15,006 bases of DNA from Acholeplasmataceae bacterium. Its GTDB lineage: Bacteria > Bacillota > Negativicutes > Acidaminococcales > Acidaminococcaceae. Positions 5,383 through 13,119 of the stretch are shown in pieces (position 1 is the stretch's first letter; every line of letters starts with the position of its first letter). Location of the stretch: positions 1-15,006 of the forward strand of contig JAAYIB010000088.1 of NCBI GenBank assembly GCA_012744295.1, in the 5' to 3' direction. Below the pieces are notes generated by a model. It had not been told where the DNA came from, searched no databases, and saw only the letters and a program-made list of their open reading frames with translations. Position numbers and translations under genes: made by a program.

Positions 5383-7446
5383 ATGTGGTGGCAGCTGCCA
5401 GCCAGCGAGCTTAAGGGCATCGGGCCCAAAAAAGCGCATGAGTTAAGGAAACTGAATATAGAAACCATCGGGGACATACTCGGCAATTATCCTCGCCTTA
5501 ACAGCTACATTGACTATTCCGAGGTTAAAAAGATAAGTGAATTGACAACCGGCGGCGAAAGACAGCTCTTTGCCGGCGAGATTGTCAGCGTAGTCGAGAA
5601 ATTTTCGCAGAAGGGCAAGCGCTACAGCCTGATTGTCGTGACGGACGGCAGCGCCTTCGCGGAAATATATTTTTTCGCACGCCAGCGCTTTTTGACAAGG
5701 AACTTCGCCGCGGGGAGCAAAGTGCTTGTGACCGGCAGGGTAAAGCCCGGCAGAACCGCGAGAAATGTCACTGAAGCGGTCCTGCAGCCGATAGGGGACG
5801 GCGAAAACATCAAGGAACCGGGCATTTTGCCTGTTTATTCGCTTGCCGGCAGCCTGACTCAGACAGACCTGCGCAAGGCGGTCAGGCAGGCCCTTGCACT
5901 TGCGGCCGGGGAACTTCCCGAGTCTCTGCCTGCGGGGCTTGTCGCCGCCCGTGGCTTGCCGGGCAGATTTGAGGCTTTGAGCAGCATTCATTTCCCCGAG
6001 AGCTTTGCCAAACTGCAGGCAGCAAAAAATAGGTTCGTCTTCGAGGAGCTTTTCCTTCTGCAATGCGGCTTGCATTATTACAGGCATCATGTCAAGACTG
6101 ACAAGAACGGCGTAAAGCACGGCAGGGACGGAGCGCTCGTCGCGGCCGCGCTCGAAGGGCTGCCCTTTGAGCTTACGGCCATGCAAAAGAAAGCCTGGGA
6201 GGAAATATCGCTCGACATGCAGGATGCGCGTCCGATGCACAGGCTTCTGCAGGGCGACGTTGGTTCCGGAAAAACGGTCGTTTCCGCGCTTGCCTTGGCT
6301 AAGACGGCGGAAAACGGCTTCCAGGGCTGCATCATGGTGCCGACGGAAATACTGGCCCAGCAGCATTATGCCACCTTGGAAGAGTATCTGAAGCCTGCGG
6401 GCTGCCGCGTAGAGCTGTTGACAAGCAGCACCAGGGCTGCCGCGCGTAAGGAGATCCTGCGAGGTCTGGCGGACGGTGCGATTAGCGTCGTCGTGGGCAC
6501 GCATTCCTTGATTCAGAACGAGGTCGCCTTCAAGTCGCTGGCGCTTGTTGTAACCGACGAACAGCACAGGTTCGGAGTAGAACAGCGAGCCCGGCTTGCC
6601 AATAAGTCCAACTTTTCGCCCGACGTGCTTGTCATGACCGCCACGCCGATTCCGAGGACGCTTGCCCTTACGGTTTACGGCGACCTTGACGTTTCCGTTA
6701 TGAAAGGGCTGCCCCCGGGCAGAAAGCCTATTATGACACTTTGCTACACGAACGATAAGCGTGCGGAAGTATATGCGGGCGTGCTGCGCGAAGTTGGAAA
6801 GGGCCGGCAGGCTTACGTGGTCTGTCCCTTGATCGAAGAATCAGAGGCTGTGGAAGCCAGTTCCGCGAGCGCCGTCCATCAGGAACTGGTACAGGGACCG
6901 CTGCAAGGTGTTTCCTGCGCTCTGCTGCACGGAAGAATGAAGGACGTTGAAAAGGAAAAGGTGATGGAAGGTTTTGTCAGCGGAGAAATAAGCGTGCTCG
7001 TTGCGACGACGGTAATAGAGGTGGGCGTCAATGTGCCCAACGCCTCGCTGATGGTCATAGAGACGGCAGACCGCTTCGGCCTTGCGCAGCTTCATCAGCT
7101 CCGGGGCCGTGTCGGCCGCGGCAGCGAACAGTCCTATTGCGTAATGCTGACTGATGCCGATAAGCCTGAGGCCCTGACGCGCCTTCAGATTATGCGTGAT
7201 TGTTCAGACGGCTTCCTGCTTGCGGAGAAAGACCTTGAACTCAGGGGCGCGGGGCAATTGTTCGGACTCAGGCAGCACGGGTTGCCCGATTTAAGGATTG
7301 CTGATATACTGCAGGATATGGATGTTTTAATCGAGGCACGCGACCTGGCAAGGCGGACAATGTCCGATCCCAAGGGAGCCCGCGAGGTCGAGGCAGCCAT
7401 TAAATACCAGTTGGACGACAGGTTTTGCCGGATATTCAATTTATAA
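5383..7446 (+). CDS. recG: ATP-dependent DNA helicase RecG
   Basis: Superfamily 2 helicase that remodels stalled replication forks and branched recombination intermediates. From the ATG at 5383 the product is 687 aa, matching family length. The N-terminal wedge/OB region (KGIGPKKAHELRKL near the start) binds the branch point. Helicase motifs: Walker A GDVGSGKT at 291-298; the RecG-type DEQH box at 392-395; TATPIPRTLALTVYGDLD (motif III region); and the RLGL-like FGLAQLHQLRGRVGRG segment of motif VI. The frame is open back to a GTG at 5329, but the extra 18 residues (many K, N, T) are not family-like, and the ATG at 5383 starts the expected WWQLPASELKGIG; the GGCGGTGAT sequence before it is only a modest ribosome binding site. 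It is followed 18 nt later by a membrane protein gene in the same transcript. Confidence 0.97.
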   Translation: MWWQLPASELKGIGPKKAHELRKLNIETIGDILGNYPRLNSYIDYSEVKKISELTTGGERQLFAGEIVSVVEKFSQKGKRYSLIVVTDGSAFAEIYFFARQRFLTRNFAAGSKVLVTGRVKPGRTARNVTEAVLQPIGDGENIKEPGILPVYSLAGSLTQTDLRKAVRQALALAAGELPESLPAGLVAARGLPGRFEALSSIHFPESFAKLQAAKNRFVFEELFLLQCGLHYYRHHVKTDKNGVKHGRDGALVAAALEGLPFELTAMQKKAWEEISLDMQDARPMHRLLQGDVGSGKTVVSALALAKTAENGFQGCIMVPTEILAQQHYATLEEYLKPAGCRVELLTSSTRAAARKEILRGLADGAISVVVGTHSLIQNEVAFKSLALVVTDEQHRFGVEQRARLANKSNFSPDVLVMTATPIPRTLALTVYGDLDVSVMKGLPPGRKPIMTLCYTNDKRAEVYAGVLREVGKGRQAYVVCPLIEESEAVEASSASAVHQELVQGPLQGVSCALLHGRMKDVEKEKVMEGFVSGEISVLVATTVIEVGVNVPNASLMVIETADRFGLAQLHQLRGRVGRGSEQSYCVMLTDADKPEALTRLQIMRDCSDGFLLAEKDLELRGAGQLFGLRQHGLPDLRIADILQDMDVLIEARDLARRTMSDPKGAREVEAAIKYQLDDRFCRIFNL

Positions 7447-7464
7447 GAACCGAAAGAGGTCATC

Positions 7465-8208
7465 ATGAGCAACAAGGAGAAAAGATGGTATGAGCAAGAG
7501 GCGTCTGTAAAGCTCGGGGCCTTTGTCCTGATAGTGCTGCTGCTGTTGATTATTCATCTGCTGCTGCCCGGTTTTTTTCCTACGATCATTCGACTCTCAA
7601 CGGGCGGAGACCTCGAGGAAATAGTCGAATTTCTGAGGTCATTCGGCATTTGGGCTATTGCGGTCAGCTTTTTTCTGGACGTGCTGGTCAACGCGGTCGG
7701 CTTTCTGCCTTCGATTTTTCTTTCGACAGGCAACGGGCTTCTGTTCGGCTTGCCGCTTGGGATACTTGTGTCATGGACGGCTGAATCGGTCGGCGTCGTA
7801 ATCAGCTTTTTGCTGATGCGTTATTTTTTTCGCGAATCGGCGGAAAGGCTTATTCACAAGAGCCGCAATCTCGAAAAGCTCGATGAGCTAAGCGGCAAGA
7901 ACGGCCTGCAGGTAATGGCGATAGCACGGACTTTGCCCTATTTCCCGTCAGGGATACTGACCGCCCTGGGCGCTGTCAGCAAGATGAGCGTCCGCGATTA
8001 CGTGCTTGCTACTTTTATCGGCAAACTGCCCTCGACAGCCCTTGAGGTGATAGTCGGCCACGATCTGGTCAACTATAATGAAAACATCAAAAGGCTTGCC
8101 TTCATCGTAACGCTGACGGCCCTTGCCTATTTCACCATTCTATGGCGCAGGCGGAGGCATAGGCTGACAGACGGGCGCGACGAACAAATTGAAAACAAGG
8201 ACGAATGA
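7465..8208 (+). CDS. TVP38/TMEM64 (VTT/DedA-like) membrane protein
   Basis: A 247-aa integral membrane protein. A hydrophobic segment at about residues 14-34 (LGAFVLIVLLLLIIHLLL) is followed by the family core: a strongly hydrophobic region with SIFLSTGNGLLFGLPLG, then MRYFF, then ARTLPYFPSGILTALGAV, then FIGKLPSTALEVIVG, and a last membrane segment (FIVTLTALAYFTILW) before a basic, charged tail (RRRRH). The order, arginine-proline motif and glycine-rich reentrant loops are those of the TVP38/DedA superfamily, whose members are linked to lipid scrambling or undecaprenyl phosphate recycling; the substrate here is unknown. AAAGAGGT at 7453-7460 precedes the ATG closely. It lies 18 nt after recG and before a terminator, so it is the second gene of a recG operon. 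No functional link to RecG is known to me. Confidence 0.85.
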   Translation: MSNKEKRWYEQEASVKLGAFVLIVLLLLIIHLLLPGFFPTIIRLSTGGDLEEIVEFLRSFGIWAIAVSFFLDVLVNAVGFLPSIFLSTGNGLLFGLPLGILVSWTAESVGVVISFLLMRYFFRESAERLIHKSRNLEKLDELSGKNGLQVMAIARTLPYFPSGILTALGAVSKMSVRDYVLATFIGKLPSTALEVIVGHDLVNYNENIKRLAFIVTLTALAYFTILWRRRRHRLTDGRDEQIENKDE

Positions 8209-8241
8209 AGAGCCGCTTTCCAAATGAAGGCGGTTCTTTTT
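8208..8241 (+). terminator. Terminator of the recG operon
   Basis: AAGAGCCGCTTTC (8208-8220) pairs with GAAGGCGGTTCTT (8226-8238) in a 13-bp stem with two wobbles and a 5-nt loop, followed by TTTTT running from 8237. It starts at the last base of the membrane protein stop codon. Confidence 0.9.
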
Positions 8242-8244
8242 AAA

Positions 8245-8262
8245 GTGTCAAGTAGTTTACAC
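8245..8262. promoter_or_regulatory. Imperfect palindrome upstream of the EF-G-like gene
   Basis: GTGTCAA-GTAG-TTTACAC is an inverted repeat with 7-bp arms (one mismatch) and a 4-nt spacer, an operator-like geometry. It lies just past the recG-operon terminator and about 55 nt before the candidate -10 box at 8320. I cannot match it to a known regulator. Confidence 0.3.
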
Positions 8263-8316
8263 AAAAGCCTGTAAAATTAAAACTTCGGCAAGAAATGTGA
8301 AAAAAGAAGGAAATGA

Positions 8317-8325
8317 TGCTATATT
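8317..8325 (+). promoter_or_regulatory. Candidate extended -10 promoter for the EF-G-like gene
   Basis: TGcTATATT is an extended -10 motif (TG at 8317-8318, hexamer at 8320-8325), about 50 nt before the ATG at 8375. The -35 region is poor, which extended -10 promoters tolerate. A terminator just upstream makes a promoter here necessary. Confidence 0.5.
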
Positions 8326-8374
8326 CATAGAATTGAAACCCTGTTGATAAATTCGCAATAAGGGGGAAGAACGT

Positions 8375-10441
8375 ATGAAAGAGTATACTGGAGATCGGAT
8401 CAGAAATGTCGCAATTGTCGGTCATGGTGGGGCGGGAACAACATCAGTAACGGAGGCTTTGCTGTTTCGTTCCGGGACAATCACCCGGATGTGCAAAGTC
8501 GAAGATGGAGCTACCACCACGGACTACGAGCCGGAAGAAATTAAAAGAAAAGTTTCGGTAAACGCCACACTCGCACCGGTTGAATGGCGTGATTCCAAGA
8601 TTAACTTCATAGACACCCCGGGTTTTGCTGACTTTGTTGCTGAAGTAAAAGGTGCTTTTCGCGCAGTTGACAGCGCAGTTATAGTTGTTTGTGCAACGTC
8701 CGGAGTACAGGTTGGCACAGAGCAATGCTGGAAGCTGGCAGAGGAAGCGGGTCTGCCCCGCATTTGTTTCGTAAATAAGATGGACCGCGAGAACGCTGAT
8801 TTTGACAGCATTCTTGAAGACTTGAGAGGCAAGTTCGGAAAGAGGGTGCTGCCTTTGCAGCTGCCGCTGGGCAAGGAAGAGAATTTCAGCGGCCTCATCG
8901 ATGTATTTAAAATGAAGGCATACCGGGCCAGCGGCAATGGCTCCATCGAGATGGACATACCTGCCGACATGCTGCCATATGCGCAGGAAGCACGTGCAAA
9001 AATGATTGAAGCCGCCGTTGAGACCGACGATGACGCCATGATGCGCTATCTGGAAGGCGAGGAGATAGGCGACGAGGAAATCATGAGCTGTCTTATAAAG
9101 GGCATTCGCCACGCGGTTATTTTCCCCGTACTTTGCGGCAGCGCCTACAAAAATATCGGTCTAGGGCGCTTGATGAACGCCATAATCGACTATACGTATC
9201 CGGCAATCCTGAACGACTTCACCGTTATTGATGAAAAAACAGGCAAAGAAGAGGTGCGGGACGCCAATGCGCCGATGGCGGCGCTTGTCTTTAAAACCAC
9301 GTCGGACCCGTTTGTCGGGCGACTCAGCTTTTTCAGGGTGTTTTCCGGAAAGATAGCAGCGGATTCCGTTGTTTACAACGCGAGCCGCGAACACGAGGAA
9401 AGAATCGGAGCCGTCTTTACGATGCGGGGCAAGACGCAGATACCGCTGAAGGCTGTTTCGGCCGGTGACATAGGTGTCGTTGCAAAGCTACAGTACACGG
9501 CAACGGGAGACACTTTGAGCGACAAGGCGGCGCCTGTGAGATTTGCGCCGATAGCTTTTCCGCTTCCGATGTACACAAGAGCCATTTATGCCAAGAAAAA
9601 AGGCGAGGAGGAAAAGATTTCAACTTCTCTCGCGCGCTTGATGGACGAAGACCCGACGATTATCGTGACCAAAAACACGGTTACCAAGGAAACGCTGATC
9701 AGCGGGATGGGCGACCAGCACATAGAGATAATCATGGAGCGCATGGCCCGTAAATTCGGTGTCGAAGCGGTTCTGAAGCCTCCCATGGTCGAATACCGGG
9801 AAACAATCCGCGGAACGGCCGAGGTCGAAGGCAAGCACAAGAAGCAGAGCGGCGGGCACGGACAGTACGGACACGTCGTTATCAGGATGGAACCGCTGCC
9901 TCCGGGCGACGGCTTTGAATTCGTGGACAAGATTTTCGGTGGCGCGGTACCGCGCCAATACATTCCCGCAGTCGAAAAAGGCATGAGGGAATCAATGGAT
10001 GAAGGAATACTTGCCGGCTACCCGGTGGTTGACGTCCGCATCACACTGCTTGACGGTTCCTACCATACGGTCGACTCTTCCGAAATGGCTTTCAAGATTG
10101 CCTCGCACGAGGCCTTCAAAAAGGCTGCGGAAAAATCAAAGCCCGTCCTTCTCGAACCGATTTACAATCTCGACGTGAAATGCGCCGAAAGCATGATGGG
10201 GGACGTTATCGGCGATTTGAACACCAAGCGCGGCCGCATCCTGGGCATGGAAAGCCTGGGCGAGGGCATGAGCCTTGTCAAGTCGCAGGTTCCGTACGCG
10301 GAAATAACCGAGTATGCCGTCGACCTGCGTGCATTGACGCAGGGACTCGGCACTTTCGAAGCCAAGTTCGATCATTACGAGGACGTACCTGTGAAGATTG
10401 GCGAAAAAATCATTGCCGAAAGAGCAGTAAAACAGCAGTAA
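8375..10441 (+). CDS. EF-G-like translation factor GTPase with altered P-loop
   Basis: A 688-aa protein with the full five-domain EF-G layout: GTPase domain (about 1-280), EF-Tu-like domain II (about 295-390), then EF-G domains III, IV (GKHKKQSGGHGQYG in IV) and V near the C-terminus. It resembles the secondary EF-G type (EF-G-2 of Thermus) rather than the main str-operon FusA: it opens with VGHGGAG, has KRKVSVNA in switch I instead of RGITI, and reads DTPGF (80-84) instead of DTPGH. NKMD (134-137) and CGSAYKN (G5 region) are normal. Notably residue 22, which should be the P-loop lysine (GxxxxGK[ST]), is threonine (codon ACA at 8438): the motif is GHGGAGTT at 16-23. GTP handling may be altered, or another residue may compensate. 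AGGGGG at 8361-8366 gives a good start. It is a single-gene unit with its own promoter and terminator. Gene symbol withheld because the true fusA is probably elsewhere. Confidence 0.9.
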   Translation: MKEYTGDRIRNVAIVGHGGAGTTSVTEALLFRSGTITRMCKVEDGATTTDYEPEEIKRKVSVNATLAPVEWRDSKINFIDTPGFADFVAEVKGAFRAVDSAVIVVCATSGVQVGTEQCWKLAEEAGLPRICFVNKMDRENADFDSILEDLRGKFGKRVLPLQLPLGKEENFSGLIDVFKMKAYRASGNGSIEMDIPADMLPYAQEARAKMIEAAVETDDDAMMRYLEGEEIGDEEIMSCLIKGIRHAVIFPVLCGSAYKNIGLGRLMNAIIDYTYPAILNDFTVIDEKTGKEEVRDANAPMAALVFKTTSDPFVGRLSFFRVFSGKIAADSVVYNASREHEERIGAVFTMRGKTQIPLKAVSAGDIGVVAKLQYTATGDTLSDKAAPVRFAPIAFPLPMYTRAIYAKKKGEEEKISTSLARLMDEDPTIIVTKNTVTKETLISGMGDQHIEIIMERMARKFGVEAVLKPPMVEYRETIRGTAEVEGKHKKQSGGHGQYGHVVIRMEPLPPGDGFEFVDKIFGGAVPRQYIPAVEKGMRESMDEGILAGYPVVDVRITLLDGSYHTVDSSEMAFKIASHEAFKKAAEKSKPVLLEPIYNLDVKCAESMMGDVIGDLNTKRGRILGMESLGEGMSLVKSQVPYAEITEYAVDLRALTQGLGTFEAKFDHYEDVPVKIGEKIIAERAVKQQ

Positions 10442-10447
10442 ATTTTT

Positions 10448-10484
10448 AGAAGGTTGTCCGCACAAGCCGGGCGACCTTCTTTTA
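10448..10484 (+). terminator. Terminator of the EF-G-like gene
   Basis: AGAAGGTTGTCCG (10448-10460) pairs with CGGGCGACCTTCT (10468-10480) in a 13-bp stem with two G-U pairs and a 7-nt loop, followed by a short T-run to 10484. It begins 7 nt after the stop codon. Confidence 0.85.
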
Positions 10485-10524
10485 AACATTGGCGTAAAGA
10501 CAGAGAATCGGGAGGTGCTTATCT

Positions 10525-10974
10525 ATGAAAGTGGAAGAAGTAATGGAAAGGAACGTTATCGGCGTCAACCGCAACAGCTCGATTGAGGAAATTGCCGCCG
10601 CCATGATCGAGAGCAAGGTGTCGGGCCTGCCGGTCCTCAGCGACGGAGGGTATCTGGTCGGCATCGTGACGGAAGGCGATCTTTTGCGCCTGAAAACAAC
10701 CCCGCGCCTGCCGGAATTCATAAATCTTTTAGGAGCCGTCATCTATTACCGCGGCGTAGACAAATACAACGAAGACTTTAAAAAGCTGCTCGCGCAGAAA
10801 GCCTCCGAAATTATGACCGAGGACGTCGTTGCGGTGAAGGAGGGGACGGACATTGCCGACGTTGTCCACCTGATGCTCGACAACAACATCAAACAGGTGC
10901 CCGTGGTGGACGGCAGCAAGCTTATCGGTATGGTGACAAGGGCAAATATTATCAGGTTATTGTTAAATAAATAA
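10525..10974 (+). CDS. Two-CBS-domain protein
   Basis: A 149-aa stand-alone pair of CBS domains (Bateman module), a fold that usually senses adenine nucleotides and controls partner enzymes or channels. The first domain runs from the start (MKVEEVMERNVIGVNRNSS) to about residue 58, ending GIVTEGDLLR; the second from about 90 (ASEIMTEDVVAVKEGTD) to 147, ending GMVTRANIIRLL. A linker of about 30 residues joins them. No catalytic or membrane domain is present, so its partner cannot be read from the sequence. GGGAGGTG at 10510-10517 gives a strong ribosome binding site 7 nt before the ATG. It follows the EF-G terminator and precedes the transketolase promoter, with no terminator behind it, so it may also read into tkt. 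No promoter of its own is obvious in the 83-nt gap upstream. Confidence 0.9.
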   Translation: MKVEEVMERNVIGVNRNSSIEEIAAAMIESKVSGLPVLSDGGYLVGIVTEGDLLRLKTTPRLPEFINLLGAVIYYRGVDKYNEDFKKLLAQKASEIMTEDVVAVKEGTDIADVVHLMLDNNIKQVPVVDGSKLIGMVTRANIIRLLLNK

Positions 10975-10984
10975 CACTCGGCAC

Positions 10985-11013
10985 TTTAAATTGTGCGGCG
11001 TTTGGCCTATAAT
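10985..11013 (+). promoter_or_regulatory. tkt promoter
   Basis: TTTAAA at 10985-10990 and a perfect TATAAT at 11008-11013 are separated by 17 nt. The -35 matches only four of six positions, but spacing and -10 are ideal. It lies in the 79-nt gap between the CBS gene and tkt. Confidence 0.65.
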
Positions 11014-11053
11014 TAAAAAGAGTCTATTTTTACGGTTTTGAGGAGGTTCGTTA

Positions 11054-13054
11054 ATGAAAACTATTGATCGTACAGCGATCAGCACCCTGAGGGTCCTGTC
11101 AATCGACGCCGTGGAAAAGGCCAATTCCGGCCATCCCGGATTTCCGCTGGGGGCAGCGCCGCTGATGTACACCCTGTGGGACAAATTTATCAACTACAAT
11201 CCCAAGGCGCCGTCCTGGTTCAATCGCGACCGCTTCGTGCTTTCCGCGGGCCACGGTTCGGCCCTGCTTTACTCGATGCTGCATCTGGCAGGTTTCGATT
11301 TGCCGCTCGAGGAATTGAAGAATTTCCGTCAATGGGAATCGAAGACACCGGGTCATCCCGAGTACGCCCTGACGCCCGGCGTGGAAGCCTCGACAGGTCC
11401 CCTGGGACACGGCTTCGCGATGTCGGTCGGCATGGCCATGGCAGAAGAAATGCTGGCTGCCCGCTATAACAAAAAAGGCTTTAAGCTGATCGACCACCAT
11501 ACCTACGGCATAGTCTCGGACGGCGACCTGATGGAGGGAGTAGCCTCCGAGGCCGCATCTCTCGCTGGTACGCTCGGTCTCGGCAAGCTGATCCTGCTTT
11601 ATGACGACAACAGGATAACGATTGAGGGAGAGACCTCCATCGCCTTCCGTGAGGATGCCGGAGCCAGGTTCGCCGCCTACGGCTGGCAAGTCCTGCGCGT
11701 GGACAGCGCCGAAGACGTCGACGCGATAGCGGCGGCGGTCAAAGAGGCGAAGGCGGACAAAAAACATCCTTCCCTGATCATAGTGCGTACGCACATAGGT
11801 TACGCGAGTCCGAAACAGGATTCGGCCTCTGCACACGGCGAACCGCTCGGGGCAGTCGCCGCGGCCAAGACCAAGGAAGCCATCGGCTGGCCGTCTGCTT
11901 CGGCTTTCTACATACCGGAAGCGGTGAAGGGTCACTTTGCAAAAAAACTCCCGCTTTGTGATGAAAAAATGAAGAACTGGGAAGCCCTGCTGGCCGACTA
12001 TGAGATTGTCCATCCCGAAGAAGCATCGGAACTGAAGGCACGCATCAGCGGAGAGGCAACAGTGAACCTGACAAGCCTCGAGCAGATTTTCAACGACGTT
12101 GCCAAGACCTCCACGCGGGAAGCCTCGGGCGACATCATCCAGAAGCTCGCGATGCAGTTGCCTGCGCTTGTCGGCGGTTCCGCGGACCTCGGGCCCTCCA
12201 ACAAGACAGATATCAAGAACGGCGGCTTTTTTTCCGCGGAAGACAGAAACGGCCGCAACATCCATTTCGGAGTCAGGGAGCACGCCATGGGCAAAATTGT
12301 GAACGGCATCGCCCTGCACGGCGGCTTCATACCCTACGGCGGCACTTTTCTCGTCTTCTCCGACTTTATGCGTCCGGCCATCAGGATGGCCGCATTAATG
12401 GGTAGCCGTTCCATTTTCGTGCTGACGCATGACAGCATTGCGCTCGGCGAGGACGGGCCGACGCATCAGCCGATCGAGCAGACCATGAGCCTGAGGCTTA
12501 TTCCCGGTCTTTCCGTCTTCCGTCCCGCTGATGCCCTGGAAACGGCAACGGCCTGGCAGGCAGCCTGCCACAATGAAAACAAGCCGACGGCGCTTTTGCT
12601 CAGCAGACAGAAGCTGCCGGTTCTGCATGCCTACAAGGAAGTTATCCATGACGGAGCGGCGCGCGGCGCCTATGTCCTGAATGCGGGCATGCCCGGCAAG
12701 GTGGTCAAGGCAGTGCTTTTGGCAACGGGCAGCGAGGTGCATTTGGCACGTGCCGCACAGGAAGCGCTCGCTAAGGAAAAAATCAATGTCAGCGTAGTGT
12801 CCATGCCTTCCTGGGATGTTTTTGAAATGCAGGATGACGGGTACAAGGAGTCCGTCCTGACGAAGTGCAAGGTTAAAATTGCGATTGAGGCAGGCGTTCC
12901 TCTCGGCTGGTCAAGGTATACCGGCACGGAGGCAAACGTCATCGGCATTGACAAATTCGGCGCTTCGGCGCCCGGCGACGTGGTTTACGCCGAGTACGGC
13001 TTTAATGTGGATAACGTTACAAACAGGGTTAAAAACGCGCTTCAGGCGAAATAG
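11054..13054 (+). CDS. tkt: Transketolase
   Basis: Thiamine-diphosphate and Mg-dependent enzyme of the non-oxidative pentose phosphate pathway that moves two-carbon units between sugar phosphates; cytosolic dimer. The product is 666 aa, full family length. N-terminal domain: SGHPGFPLGAAPLMY, then DRFVLSAGHGSALLY, then STGPLGHGFAMSVGMA, then the cofactor-binding SDGDLMEG with DDNRITIEG. Middle domain: HFGVREHAMG with the catalytic Glu at residue 409, then THDSIALGEDGPTHQPIEQ. The C-terminal domain ends in the usual SWDVFEMQ and IEAGVPLGWSRY segments. AGGAGGT at 11041-11047 precedes the ATG at 11054 by 6 nt. It has its own promoter, and 65 nt separate it from the thiDME genes, whose product is its cofactor precursor. 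Identity is secure. Confidence 0.97.
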   Translation: MKTIDRTAISTLRVLSIDAVEKANSGHPGFPLGAAPLMYTLWDKFINYNPKAPSWFNRDRFVLSAGHGSALLYSMLHLAGFDLPLEELKNFRQWESKTPGHPEYALTPGVEASTGPLGHGFAMSVGMAMAEEMLAARYNKKGFKLIDHHTYGIVSDGDLMEGVASEAASLAGTLGLGKLILLYDDNRITIEGETSIAFREDAGARFAAYGWQVLRVDSAEDVDAIAAAVKEAKADKKHPSLIIVRTHIGYASPKQDSASAHGEPLGAVAAAKTKEAIGWPSASAFYIPEAVKGHFAKKLPLCDEKMKNWEALLADYEIVHPEEASELKARISGEATVNLTSLEQIFNDVAKTSTREASGDIIQKLAMQLPALVGGSADLGPSNKTDIKNGGFFSAEDRNGRNIHFGVREHAMGKIVNGIALHGGFIPYGGTFLVFSDFMRPAIRMAALMGSRSIFVLTHDSIALGEDGPTHQPIEQTMSLRLIPGLSVFRPADALETATAWQAACHNENKPTALLLSRQKLPVLHAYKEVIHDGAARGAYVLNAGMPGKVVKAVLLATGSEVHLARAAQEALAKEKINVSVVSMPSWDVFEMQDDGYKESVLTKCKVKIAIEAGVPLGWSRYTGTEANVIGIDKFGASAPGDVVYAEYGFNVDNVTNRVKNALQAK

Positions 13055-13063
13055 CGGTAAAAG

Positions 13064-13097
13064 AGCGGGCACGAGCTGTAAACAGCCTGTGCCCGCT
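13064..13097 (+). terminator. Long hairpin between tkt and thiD, without a + strand U-run
   Basis: AGCGGGCAC (13064-13072) pairs with GTGCCCGCT (13089-13097), and inside it GCTG-TAAA-CAGC (13075-13086) forms a second stem. On the + strand the next bases are TGTACAAC, so it lacks a U-tract and should terminate poorly. On the minus strand the flank is CTTTTA. It may partly terminate, slow RNA polymerase, or protect the tkt mRNA end while thiDME is read through. Confidence 0.5.
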
Positions 13098-13119
13098 TGT
13101 ACAACAGGGGGAGAAAGGA

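Noticed and set aside
5443..6567. 374-codon open frame on the minus strand
   Set aside because: Fully antisense to recG, composition is odd and no motif or convincing ribosome binding site is present.
11099..12319. 406-codon open frame on the minus strand
   Set aside because: It lies wholly inside tkt, which has all family motifs. The frame is open because of codon bias on the opposite strand, and the product has no recognisable motif.
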